From Cryptomeria japonica (taxonomy: Eukaryota; Streptophyta; Pinopsida; Cupressales; Cupressaceae), in assembly GCF_030272615.1 (NCBI RefSeq), contig NC_081405.1, forward strand, positions 650,580,920 to 650,644,919: DNA of 64,000 nucleotides, given 5' to 3'. Below, piece after piece: positions 46,650 to 58,602 of the stretch (positions within the stretch are counted from its first letter, which is position 1; each line of letters starts with the position of its first letter). The notes below the pieces were generated by a model. The model was not told the origin of the DNA, searched no databases, and saw only the letters and a program-made list of their open reading frames with translations. The translations under genes were made by a program, and so were the position numbers.

Positions 46650-47608
46650 GCTAAAATGATCTCAGCATGGACAAAATGTAACCCAAATCAAACTTTTGCT
46701 TTCAGTAACAAAAATTTTGCTAGTGGCATCAAACTTGAAGCAGAGCGTGAATCTTTGAAATCCTCCCTTGATGATAGAGTGAGCTTTACGGCTTCTGTAG
46801 ACTATTAGGTAATGATTTGAATGTTCGATATTTTATTTTATAGCCTTTTCAGTCCCAAGACTCGAGATAGTTTAGTCACTGGACGGTATGTTGAGGATAG
46901 GTAATTTATTATGTAGAAGGTATATCTTATATGAAGTTTATTTAAATCTATGGTTCAAAATTGATTAGAAGATGCAAAATGAATGAATTGATTATTATTA
47001 AATTTTTTTTTAAAGATTAAAAAACTAAAAAAAACATATTTTAATTTGATTAATTAGAAAAAGGATTAATTTTTAAAAATGATTAAAAAGTAAAAAAATA
47101 TATTTTAATATGATTGATTAGAAAAAGAATGTGCACAAAAGAAAATTCTATTATTTTATGCTTTTAATAATAATATATTTTAATAATATCTTCTTTTATT
47201 TGAATATTTCATATTTTTTTCTTCTTTTTTAAATGATTAATTTTTCAGTGAATGAAAATCTTATTTTAATTATTTATATTTTTTAATAAAATTACAAATA
47301 ATAATTCAGAATTATTAGAATTCATTTAATTGTTGTAGAATATGTATTTTTCGAATTAGAAATCTATCTTTTATAGTTATTTGTATCTTCTTTTGATAAG
47401 AATATATTTTAGTTTAATCTTCTTTTATTAAGATATTCTATCTTATTTTTTATTAAATTATTCTAATCATCATCTTCTTCTTTTAAGGTCTAATTTACAT
47501 TAAGTTAAAATTTTATTTTAATTATTTTTGTCTTATGAAGTTCAAATAATAACTTAAAAAGAAAATAGAATTAATTTAATTTATACATTTGTCTTATTAA
47601 ACTTAAAT

Positions 47609-47785
47609 TTATTGTAGAATAATTATCTTTAAATTTATATTTTTATATGTCTCTACTTATTTTCTCTCTCTAATTCATAAACACACACTCCTTGGTTCTC
47701 CCTTTTATTGTAGAATAATTATCTTTAAATTTTTATTTTTATGTCTCTACTTATTTTCTCTCTAATTCATAAACACACACTCCTT

Positions 47786-47790
<5 letters not shown>
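47609..47790. repeat. 96-bp tandem duplication
   Basis: TTATTGTAGAATAATTATC through CACACACTCCTTGG occurs at 47609-47704 and again from 47705, differing by short indels. It ends at the start of the (CT)n run. Confidence 0.85.
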
Positions 47791-47861
<71 letters not shown>

Positions 47862-48665
47862 TTCCCTTTGTATCCCACTATCTATCTCTTTATCACTACC
47901 TCTCTCTCTCCCTTTCTCTTCTTGTATATATCTATCTCTCACTCCTCTTCCAATACATGTCTATCTCTTCCTCTATCTCCCCATATTTCTCTCCTCTCCC
48001 TTCATATCTATAGTTCTCTCTATATATCTATATATCAATCTTTGTATGTCTCTCTGTTTCTCTCTCTCTATGTCTCCTTATATCTCTATATCTCTATCAC
48101 TCTATCTCACCATCTATATATCTCTTTATCTCTCCATAATCCTTTACAGACCTCTTTTATCTCTGTATCTTTATATATTTATCTCTTACTCTACATCTCT
48201 TTATCTCTCTATCTATTTTATCATCTTTCTCTCTCACTATATCTTCCTTTCTACCTCTATCTTTCTCTCCCCCTCTATCTATATAAATGTCTCCCTCTAT
48301 ATATCCATCTCGCTCCCCCTACCCCTCCTTTTAAACCTCTATATTCATATCTATTTTCCTCTTTATACCCATCATTCTATATTTCTTCTTTTCATCTATC
48401 CATGTATCTCTATTTGTTTATCTCTCTATACTACAATCTCTCTCTCTCTCTCTGCTTAATTTTTGAGCTTCAACATCTATCTAATCCTATCTCTTCTCTC
48501 TCTTTTTCCCTCCATATCTCTCTCCTTTTCTCCATCTTTCTCTCCCCTTTCTCCAAAATCATATTCATCTCAGCTTCATTTATATCTATATCTCTATATT
48601 TATCTCTTTACCTCTCCCTATTTCTCTCTTCCTTTTCACCCCTCTACCTCTCTCTCCCTTTCACT
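47788..48665. repeat. Pyrimidine-rich tract: (CT)n, (CA)n and CTATCTCT derivatives
   Basis: A (CT) run at 47788-47846 and a (CA) run to 47860 are followed by about 800 bp of strand-biased degenerate CTATCTCT, TCTATATATC and CCTCTC units. The plus strand is almost free of G. The long Ser/Leu/Tyr-rich ORFs here are artefacts of the repeat. Confidence 0.92.
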
Positions 48666-49555
48666 TGATTGCAAACATAACAGGAGCCTGTTGGTTATAG
48701 AACTTGATCATCTTCCTAATTGAAAATTTTAGTTTCAGTTATAATTGGAACCTTGTAAGAGGATGCAAAAGTGGATTTGAAACTATCACTTCTCCATTGA
48801 GACCTTCATTGCATAAGCAACATTATTTTCTAAATTTGGCCTACCAATTGATCTCATGTACTACACAAACTTATGCAAAAAAGGACCAAAATTTTCCCTA
48901 ATTGACCTTCCACACCTCTTCAGCATACCCATTGCACAATAAGGTGCAATTGCTAGTTTTTAGTTGTGTTAAATTTCCTCCAAATTTTAAGTAATTTAGT
49001 TTTAAGTTAGAAAGCCTAGGGCCACTTCGATTACAGATCAAGGCCCAATAAGTTGTTGAAAGTAAGGAGCGGCATCCTTGCATCTTCTCTTCAAGCCATA
49101 TGGAGCTTCTTGGAGGGAGAATGTGGAGCAACCCATCTATATTCTATTTGTTATAGAGAATATTCAAATAATAACAATTTTGTAATTATTAAAATAGTGT
49201 GAGGTTTTAGTCAAAAACTATTTCATGTTGTGAAAATTTGTCATCAATTCAGTAAACTACATCAAAAAACAAGTTGAGAAACACATTGCATTTAAAGTTG
49301 AAATCCACAATATCTATTTTCCGTTGCTTTTAAAGATGAAATCTATGATATATTTACAGTGAATGTGTATAAATATGTTTGATCTAATTCAATTCCCCTA
49401 GCTTGATAATTGTCTTAGCAATAAATGCAGTATCAAGTGAAGTAAATTTGATTCATTGCTAGCCATCATTTACTACATAGACTAGGGTAAATGAATTTTG
49501 TTGGTTTTTGTAATAGTTTGCATTCATCGCTCTCTAATCACAGCCCCGAGTTGTC

Positions 49556-49563
49556 TATAAATA
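49556..49563 (+). promoter_or_regulatory. TATA-box-like TATAAATA
   Basis: TATAAATA in GTTGTCTATAAATAGAG, followed by a leader-like segment. The strong match and context resemble a plant LTR or gene promoter. No transcript unit was identified downstream, so its use is uncertain. Confidence 0.35.
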
Positions 49564-52191
49564 GAGTTCAATAGATTATGAGAGGGCGACATTTTAAAGA
49601 ATAAAGGGCAATAGAAGAGCAATTTTGATTGATTGACTACATTCATAGTCATAAAAAAGCAACGTACGTGCTATATAGAGAAATCCTAGCAACAACATAA
49701 TACAAAAGATGAAGACTTGAAAATCGTCAATGTTAGAGAGATTCAATGTAGTATATGATCAATGATACACTAGATGTCTCTCCTAATGAAAATATTTGGA
49801 AGGGAATCTCCTTCACACTTTTGTGTTTTCTTGTTAGCCTTGTCATTTCTAATTTCATACAAAATTAAAGGGCACTTGAAAAAGTAGTGATTTTAGATCT
49901 ACAAAAAGTTAGAGAGCACTTAAAGAACTCTACAACTTGAGAGTTAGAAGAGTTTTAATAAAAAGATTTCTTCAATGGTTGGCATCTAGAGAGTGAAATC
50001 AATGCATATCTTGAGACAAAAAATCTAGGAAGTTCTCGTGATACGGTTTTACCTTTCAATTGAATATACATAATCCTAATTCAATAGTTACTATTTAAAA
50101 GACATGTAATATGATATAATATAGTAATGTGCTCTGGTCATTCAAGATTGATCAAGGTGCTTTGAGAATTAGACAATTTGTTAATAAAAATCTATTAGAC
50201 ATCTATTTTTGCAACACAAAACCCAACAAATTGAGGCCAAGTCCTCAATCCCCAATGAATTTGTGAAATAAGTACCATGAGACAAATTGTATCAAAATAT
50301 TTATTCCCCCCCAAAAAATATTAGTCTAAACTTACTAACTTGATTTTTTGCAACTAGTAGAGAAAATCCATACTTGGGGAATATTAAACCCCAAAGTAGC
50401 AAGTTCATGTCAGCTTTGGCAATAGGAATTAATGCTCACCTTATTGTAGAATTGTGCTATTGTGCAAAAACCTCCATTATTGGGCTTGTAGTTGTTGCTT
50501 GCCACATTGAGGGTTGTCATGTCTACATTTTATAGGAGGATGAAGCTCCAATGGAGCTACAAAAGACTATAAAGGAACTAGACTTGGAAGACACTACTAA
50601 ATTTGAATCTGTTATAGGAGATGTCCAACAATTACACACACGTCAACAATTAAATACAAATTGTTGAAAGCTAAGGGTATAATTGAAGAAGCTCACAAGT
50701 TGTAGTTGTCACATTTTTCCTAATGTTTAATGATCATTTTTTTGTTATTTATGTAATCACATGTTATTAGGGTTTAATTATGTGAATAAAACACATATCA
50801 TATTTATGATTATACATGGTGTGAAGTTGTTTGAATATGTGTCTCCCCATGCCTTAAATAACATACATGTTTCTTTTGGGAACTATTTGAGAATGAACCC
50901 AAATTTGAGCACTACATTTTTTATTATTTAATGTTGTCAAAGTTACCGATTTCATAGCTTCATAGATTATACAATATGCAATGTTGCGAAAAAGCTATGT
51001 AATACACCCACCACTTAGAAAGGTTCACATACTTGGCTAATCAAGCATACTCTAATACTAATTACACTACATAAATATATTTATAAATGTGTACTAAAAA
51101 TCAATAAATTAAATAAAGGTACTTATAGATTTGATGTCAAATAAACTCTAATGGTGCTCTTCTTTTTCCCCTACATTAATGCTTAAGAATTTTCCATATC
51201 CTCAAAATTGACTATCTTATTTTAGGTTATTTCTACACCTAAATAAATGATCTTTACACTTAGATGGATACAGAAACATGAAGTGATTAGATATTTGTAT
51301 AACATTAAATATGTATATTTATCATCTTTCAAATTAAATGAATTTAAATTAATCCAAAATAGAGAGGGAAAATAAAAATTATAAAAAACAAATTTTTATC
51401 TTTATCTTAAAATATAATGTTATATAAAATATTTGATTGTATGATCAAGATGAGAAATGCCTTTTACCTTTGTTTAGGATAAATAATATATATTTGGTGT
51501 ATTAATATGGTTTATGATTAACTTACATGGTTTTTAGTTTACTTTTATGATATATCCAAAATAAGACTTGTAGTAAAATAATTCTTTAAATTATCAACAT
51601 GTAGGTATTATCATGCACAATCAAAGTGCTTCTTACACTAAATAATTGTGGGATTATAAATATAGAATGAACCATATGTAAAAACAATTATTTGAAGATT
51701 TTATCAATAGTGATTAAAAAGTAATGGAATCAAGCACCACAATATCGATATGGAAAAATTATGAGGGGCAAATTTACATAAAAAGAAGAAGGTTTCCACA
51801 TCATGGGTACAAGAAATTTGTGCTTTTTACAATTCCACTAGATGTCAACGTTGCAACTTGCAATCTATGACTAATAGACTTAAAACATATAAAATAGTGT
51901 GTACATATACCATAAAAGATAACTACAATGACTAAACTTTAATACTGAAGTGCATGGGTTTTTTAGCAGTAAATCATGAGAACCTTTATGTGCATGGGTT
52001 TTTTAGTATTAATGATAACATTAACCAACATGAAAATGATCTATACATGTAGAGATGAAATTATTTTTGATCTTTTAGAAATCCTTATTAGTTCTTTTTA
52101 GTCTCGTTAATCATCATTGTTTTGTAATGCACAAATAAATATTTTTAAATATCAAAGCATAGCAACCTTTCATACAATCATGTATCAAATA

Positions 52192-53519
52192 TTGTTGAGA
52201 AAGTATGTCTCAAACTTGTTGGTTGGAACCTCTTATAAAGAACTAGTTTCAGAAAGTTCGGTGTGACTCTTTCAGTGTCTTGGCGAAGTCAAGCTTAGAA
52301 GGATTTCAGTGTAACATCTAGGTTCGGCAGGACTCTTCAAGCAACTCACAGAATCATTACTCTAACCGATATCATTGAGACATTTGACGGGTCACGGGTC
52401 TTGGTGCAGTTCGGTGTGACATTAGCTTTTGGTAAGATGGTCTAAGCAGTTAACCGAAGTCATGTTACTTTCCCGACAAAGGCCGGCTTCGATATAACCT
52501 TAGGTGAGTCTTGGCGACAAGCGACATTTCGGTATAACTCATGGTTTCGGTATGTCTTTCCCAGTAGTTAGCCGAAGTTATGTTGCTACACTGATAAGGT
52601 TTATTTCAAAGTATCTTTGGTGACATCTTGGAGAAAATCAATATTTCGTTGTAGCTTGGGGTTCAATAAGTCATCTGAAGGAGTTCACCATAGTCTCATT
52701 TTGTGGCGTTAAGACCGGGTTCGTTGTAGTGGTTGTTCGATCTTGGCAATGTCAGGGATTTCGATATGACATGAGAGTTCAGTAAGATGCTTCAAGCTAG
52801 TAGTAGAAGTTAACCTTTTTGTCAATGAAAACTATATCGGTATGATGGTGTTGAAGTCTTTACGATAAAGAGAATTTCGATGACATTACATCTTTGATAA
52901 TGCAATTCTTGGAGGTTGTTGAAATGAGATCTCTTATCGATAACTTGTGAGACTAAGTGGGGACCACGATGGACTATTTTGATTGGCTAAGTTGTTTATT
53001 GTGGTTGGTCCAAGCTGGAGATTTGGGAGTTCGTTGTGAATTCTCTGTGTTTCTCTATTAGCAGTTGGAAGCCATGGAAACTGAAACAAACCGATTTTGA
53101 TAGAAATATAAACATATGAAAAATAGTTGCGATGAGTATCAATGGTCGATTGATGATTTGGTTGGATGTTTAATGTGATTAGTTATAGAGAGATCTAAGA
53201 CTATGGTCTGTCGTGTGAACATAATATGAAGTTTGTAATGTTGACTGAACAGAGACTAGATCAGAGCATGAAACTTGTATCTTGTATGTAATTTTAAATT
53301 ATTTTAATACAAGTGACTTGCTTTGGTGTGTGGATTTTTCACCTGTAAGGGTTTTTCCATGTGAATTTTGGTGTCAATTTTGTGATTGTGAATCTTGTTG
53401 TTTACTCTGTTATTTATTTGTTGTGCATCTTTTACTACAATTGAAATTGAAATACATCCCTACTTCTCTCCTCTAAGAAATTAACATTTTGGAAGGCGTT
53501 TCTGCACTATGCTTTCCTT
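52192..53519 (+). repeat. CopE 5' LTR (start approximate)
   Basis: The proposed start is TGTTGAGAAAGTATG and the end lies just before the primer site. It contains repeated TTCGGTGTGAC/TTTCGGTATGAC motifs (52250-52900) and the GTGTGGATTTTTCACC...GGGTTTTTCCATGTG block (53320-53366). The exact ends are uncertain because the 3' LTR is missing. Confidence 0.6.
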
Positions 53520-53524
53520 AGAAG

Positions 53525-53536
53525 TGGTATCAGAGC
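53525..53536 (+). other. CopE primer-binding site
   Basis: TGGTATCAGAGC, the initiator tRNA-Met type site, 5 bases after the presumed LTR end. Gag starts about 100 bases downstream. Confidence 0.88.
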
Positions 53537-53633
53537 CAGGCTAGTTGTGTTATCCTTGCGGTTAAGACGGGTTTTTTGTGTTAATTTAGTGGGAGTTTAA
53601 CAAAGGATTGGTGTGTGAAATTACAAATTGAAT

Positions 53634-54418
53634 ATGGTGGGCACATCAGGGAGACTAGACATTGAAAAGTTCAATGGTGGCAACTATGAGTTATAGAAAC
53701 TCAAGATGGAAGACTTGTTGGTATATAGAGATCTCTGGGTTGCAGTGTCTGGAACTAAAACACCGGGCATGAAACAAAAGGTTGGGACATCGTAGATAGG
53801 AAAGCCAAAGGGTTGATCAAATTATCTCTCACAGATTACATTCTCTTTAATGTTCATGAGGAGAAGACAATAACTTCTTTGTGGAAGAAACTTGGTGATA
53901 TTTATTAGGGAAAGTCTCTGGTAAATAAGTTGTTCCTGAGGAAGAAGTTGTACTCCTTGAAGATGAGCAAAGGGACATCTGTGGCAGACCATCTAAATTA
54001 TTTCAACATGATCATTGCACAGTTAATTTTTGTTGGAGTAAAGATTGAGGATGAGGATCATTGTATGCTCCTATTGTGTTCCTTTCCTGACACTTGGGAC
54101 CATCTAGTGATGGCTATTGGAAGTACAAAAACCACCTTCAAAATGGAAGATGTGGTTGTTTCATCTCTTTTAGAAGAGGCATGGAGGAAGTCTTTTGAAA
54201 TGTCCAAGGAGGCTCTTGTTGTTCGAGGCAGATCAAATGAAAAGGTCTAGAAAAAGGATAAGAAGTCCAAATCCAAAGGAAGGAGAGATCAAAGTCTCTT
54301 GGGTCTTAAGTCCAAGATGAAGTGCTGGCATTGTGGGCAGTCTCGCAATATCCGAAAGGATTGAAAGGAGGAGAAAAAGAAGAAGAAGAAGAGAGTTTCT
54401 GATACTGAATCTTCCTAG
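53634..54418 (+). pseudogene. CopE gag
   Basis: ATG at 53634 begins MVGTSGRLDIEKFNGGNYEL, then TAG where the family has Trp, then KLKMEDLL. The ORF at 53930-54250 holds the UBN2 pattern KLYSLKMSKGTSVADHL and LLLCSFPDTWDHL. The knuckle near 54320-54363 reads CWHCGQSRNIRKD-stop, with the conserved Gly-His pair altered and the last Cys lost. Frameshifts lie near 53800 and 54250. Confidence 0.82.
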
Positions 54419-55800
54419 AGTGATGTAGATGCCTTCATTGTTGCCTTGGTAACTCAGACAACTGATAATATCTAGCTAATCGATTTAGATGCATCATTCC
54501 ACATGACATCTCATAGAGAACGGTTCTCAAAGTATGAGAAATATGATGGTGGAAAGGTATACCTAGCTAGTGACTCATCTCTTGAAATTGTTGTATGAGG
54601 AAGAGTTAGAATTCAGTTTCCTGATGGAAGAATTAAGGAAATTGATGGCGTAATGCACATACCAGGTCTGGCTCAAAATTTTCTTTCTCTCAGTAAGTTG
54701 AATGATGTTGGTGTACAAGTTACATTCTCTGGTGGTGGCTATAAAATGACAAGAGGCTCCATAGGACTGGTTAAGGGTGCACAAGTTGGTACTATGTTCA
54801 AGTTGGATGCACAATCTGTTCAATGCAACAATTCTTTTGAAAATCAGGAAAAGCTACCTAGAAGGAGAATGTTGCAAGCTCAACGAAGGTTAAACTTCCT
54901 ACAAAGAAAACAATGTTATGACATCATAGACTCGGTCACATAGGAGAGAAGGGATTGAAATCTCTGAAGAATAAAAATCTGGTTGAGGGGATTATTGATT
55001 GTAATTTTGAATTCAAATTTTGTGAACATTGCATATATGGAAAGAAACACTATTTTTTTTTTACTCTAGTCCTCATAAATCTTCTAGTTTTCTTGATTAT
55101 ATTCACTCTGATGTATTTGGTCCAGTTAATGTTCTTTCGTTATCGAAATCTAGATATTATGTTTCTTTCATAGATGATTAACCAAGAAGGGCATTTGTGT
55201 ATTTCCTGAAAAGTAAATTAGAAGTGTTCAGTCAGTTCAAAGAATTTAAAAACTTGGTTGAAAATAAGACAGGTAGAAAAATAAAATGCTTAAGGACTAA
55301 TAATTGAGGTGAGTTCTGTTTAGCAGAATTTGATCAATATTGCAAATATCATGAAATAAAAAGGCATAAGACTACACCTTATACTCCATAGAAAAATGGA
55401 GTTGTTGAAAGGTTAAATCAAACTTTGATAGTAAAGGCGCGAAACATGTTGAGTGCTACTGGCAAGGAGTAGAATGTTTGGGTTGAGGTTGTGTCGACAA
55501 CATGTTATCTACAAAATAGATCTCCCACTTCAACGTTGCTAGATAAGACACCTATGGAAGCATGGCCTTGTAAGAATCACTCTCTAAGACATATTTGTGT
55601 CTTTGGTTGTGAGGCATATGCTTATGTGTCTGATGTAAATAGATCTAAATTGGAAAACAAAGTTGTTAAATGTATCTTCATTGGATATGGCTTGGGTGTG
55701 AGGGGATACAAACTTTGGAATCCTATGATTGCGAAGGTATTGTACAACAGAAATGTGATCTTTTGTGAGTTGAAACCTACCTCAATTGATCTGTAGCCTA
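54419..55800 (+). pseudogene. CopE protease and integrase
   Basis: The protease catalytic region reads LIDLDASFHMTSHRE, where relatives have D-S-G-A-S, so the site is lost. MHIPGLAQNFLSLSKL is the usual strand before integrase. The zinc region has KFCEHCIYGK (about 55010). The core continues with DYIHSDVFGP-like text in a shifted frame, then a DNRGGEF-like site disrupted by TGA (about 55303), then TPYTP-stop-KNGVVERLNQT with TAG at 55389-55391 (expected Gln), and the connector at 55491-55796 (CYLQNRSPTSTLLDKTPMEA). Confidence 0.85.
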
Positions 55801-56930
55801 AAAAGATAGAGAAAGAGGAAGCTAAAGTTGAAATTCCTTTAACTCCAGAAAAGGAGGAACTTCTAACTCCATGTGTACCTAAAAGAGAGGAGAGATCAAG
55901 AAGCTCTGAGACAACTGATCAAGAAGAAGAACAAGAACCTCCACCTCAGCCATTGAGGAGGTCTGCATGGGAGAGGAGACAACTTGATAGGTATGGTTAT
56001 TTAATGTTGGATTCGGATTATGCCTATTCTTTGATTACTAATGTTGATGAGCCTAAGACTATGAAGGAGGTAATTCAAATGTTTGATTCAGATTCCTGGT
56101 TGGAGGCTATGATTGAAGAAATGGCTTCACTAAAGAAGAATGAAACCTAGGATCTAGTGCCCTTACCTAAATGTATAAAACCAGTTGGTTGTAAATGGGT
56201 ATTTAAGAAGAAAATTGGTTTGGATGATAGTGTTGAAAAGTAAAAATCTAGGTTGGTCGCGAAAGGATATTCCAACGTAGAGGGAATTGATAATGGAGAA
56301 ATCTTTTATTTTGTAGCAAAGTTGACATCTATCATATTTCTTTTGTCACTTGTAGTAGCATATGACTTTGAGATCGAGCAAATGGATGTGAAGATAATGT
56401 TCCTTCATGGAGACTTGGAGGAAGAAATCTATATGTCCCAACCTGAGCATTTTGTCATAAAAGGTAAAGAATCCTTGGTTTGAAAGTTGAAAAAATCTCT
56501 CTATGGTTTAAAACAGTCACCTAGAATGTGGTGCCAAAAGGTTGACACCTTTGTGTTGTCATTGGGATTTGTAAGATCTTGAAAATATGATCATTGTGTG
56601 TATTCCAATACTAAAAATGGTTGATTACTTATCATTGCTCTATATGTGGATGACATGTTATTCATTGGGAATGATAGGCGTATGATTTCTGATTTAAAGT
56701 CTCAGTTGTCAACATCTTTTGAAATGAAAGACTTAGGTGCAGCTAGCTATATTCTAGGGATGGAAATCAACAGAGATAGGAAAAATAGAAAAAATTGGCT
56801 CAGTCAGAGCAAGTACATTAGTATTGTCCTTGATAGGTTTAATATGTCAGATTGCAAGAAGTTAGTTGTTCCGGTTTTGCAGGGAACGAAGCTTTCTGTT
56901 GAAGATTGTCCAAAATCTCCTACATAGATG
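55801..56930 (+). pseudogene. CopE reverse transcriptase
   Basis: Start of copia RT: SWLEAMIEEMASLKKNET, then TAG at 56148-56150 (expected Trp), then VGCKWVFKKK, LVAKGYSNVEGID, EQMDVKIMFLHGDLEEEIYM and KSLYGLKQSPRMW. The catalytic box LYVDDMLFIG at about 56640-56670 is intact. KYISIVLDRFNMSDCK follows. Several stops interrupt (near 56240, 56481, 56580, 56620). Confidence 0.87.
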
Positions 56931-57606
56931 GAGGACATGGCCAAGTGCCTTATGCAAGTGCAATAGACAACTTGATGTATGCAATGGTCTGTACTAGACC
57001 AGACATTGCCCAAGAAATGGGAGTACTAAGCTGATTTATGGTTAATCCAAGAAGACCGCATTGGGATGCTATGAAGAGAGTGTTTAGATACCTAAGAGGT
57101 ACTTCTTAGTATGCTTTGTGTTACCATGGGAATTTGGTTGGATCATGAAGGACTATCAACATTTAGGGATATGTGGATTCTTATTGGGCATGGGACATTA
57201 ACTGTAGAAGATCTACTAGTAGATATATATTCACGTTGAATGGTGGTGCAATCAATTGGATGAGAAAGCAACAAGTTATAGTCGCTTTGTCCACTACAGA
57301 GGCAGAGTACATGGCAACAACTTGTTCCTATCAAGAGGTTGTTTGGCTTAAGTTTTTGTGTTTTCTATTTTCTTTGACAATCATAGTGCCATTTGTTTGG
57401 CAAGAAATCCCACTTTCCATGTCAGGACGAAACATATTGATGTGCAATATCATTTTGTTCGTGACATGGTGGAAAATGGAAAGGTTAATCTGGAAAATGT
57501 GGATAGTCTAAAGAATTTTGCAGATGCATTTACAAAACTTGTAAGCACAACTAAGTTCAAATGGTGTGCTAATTCGATGGGCCTTGGAGCCCATGATTCT
57601 CAATAG
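56931..57606 (+). pseudogene. CopE RNase H
   Basis: YASAIDNLMYAMVCTRPDI-like text in a shifted frame is followed by RPHWDAMKRVFRYLRGTS-stop-YALC (TAG at 57107-57109, expected Gln). Next come SYWAWDINCRRSTSRYIF, IVALSTTEAEYMA with the catalytic Glu, and FHVRTKHIDVQYHFVRDMV. The domain ends with FADAFTKLVSTTKF, the copia LADxLTKxL end pattern. At least two frameshifts. Confidence 0.87.
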
Positions 57607-57679
57607 TCTGTGTTCAAAAGGTACAAGTAAGTTCTTCGCCAAGTCAGAGAATATTGTGATAATATGATGAATCAATAAG

Positions 57680-58602
57680 GATCCAACCAACTACTCAGAG
57701 GGGGGGGGGGTAAATCATTAGATAGAAAACAAACTAAACTTTCACCAAACCTAATCCCAACTCATAAACCATTCACTGAACTAACTGGTTTAAATACTGT
57801 AACAGAAAAACTGATACTGCATTGTCAAGCTTACCGATTGACTAAAACATCAATGATACAATGTAACAGATCTGAAGCTTACATACCATTTAACCAAAAC
57901 ATTAAACCACTTTACTAACATTAGTAATAACTCATTTCAAATCACTTTCGATCATCTAATCATATCTAAGTGGCTTTACCAGTTAATCATATCAACCATA
58001 TCAAAACATATAACCACAAAATCATTCACCACTTGACACAATGATTTTTGATGTGGAAACCCAAATGGGAAAAACCACGGCGGGGATGAATACCCACAAG
58101 TATTATGAACTCTTTTGAAGTTCGCCCTGTTAGGAGCCAAACCTTCTTAGAAGCTTTACAAAAAATGTCCTCTTAGGAACACCACCCGGTTAAGGGATTG
58201 ACTACGATACCCTATTGAAGGCAATATCCTATTAGGAGTAACCTCAATAGAGGATTTAAAATCCAAGCTAATGGATCACCTGGTTAGAGGATTTAGATAG
58301 TACCAAGCCTATTAAAGCTTACCCGGTTAGGGGATTTAACTATTGTAATGGTTAGAGGACAACAAGGTTTTTATTGATCTGGTAATATCACTATCTTGCT
58401 TAGTCGGATCCTTTTATGCTCCTATCTGTCTTCAAAACATTTTGTAGACACTCCTTCTGGTTCGGCAACAGTCTCACTACCACACTTAACCAAATTGCCA
58501 ACCCAATTACAAAACAAATCATCGACCTTATAAGCAAATACAATAGGTCGGTAACGCATCACAAAATCTAAGTTCTCACATAGATTACAAACATATCAGT
58601 TT
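57680..58602 (-). repeat. Copia-like LTR fragment, minus orientation
   Basis: Reading on the minus strand, the end block TAATGATTTACCCCC...CTCTGAGTAGTTGG (57691-57717) and the block CGTGGTTTTTCCCATTTGGG (58057-58077) match the two shared LTR boxes. The true outer ends TGTT/AACA are not visible on either side. NA3 begins at its right edge, so it may have been split or truncated by NA3. Its 5' partner is not in the window. Confidence 0.6.

Larger units (their letters stand above)
46650..52191. other. AT-rich non-coding DNA with microsatellites and LTR-like remnants
   Basis: Upstream of the zinc-finger gene the sequence is AT-rich and carries a tandem duplication and a large pyrimidine tract (listed separately). 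From about 48900 to 49620 the text, with a TATA box at 49556, resembles an old plus-strand LTR, but no partner or PBS was found. 49620-52191 shows no coding region or clear repeat, apart from a short repeated TGCATGGGTTTTTTAG at 51952 and 51991. Confidence 0.5.
52192..57606 (+). mobile_element. CopE: Tnt1-like Ty1/copia element, 3' end lost
   Basis: A 5' LTR (about 52192-53519) leads to a primer site (53525-53536), then gag, protease, integrase, RT and RNase H on the plus strand in copia order. RNase H reaches its usual end near 57606, but no purine tract or 3' LTR follows before an unrelated LTR fragment. The element carries many stops and frameshifts, so it is an old copy. Confidence 0.85.

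Noticed and set aside
47788-47860. Possible CRISPR-like or regularly spaced array
   Set aside because: Simple dinucleotide repeats without spacers; this is plant nuclear DNA.
47784-48668. Long plus-strand ORF of 294 codons rich in Ser, Leu and Tyr
   Set aside because: It is the translation of the CT-rich repeat tract; there is no domain, no codon structure and neighbouring frames are open too.
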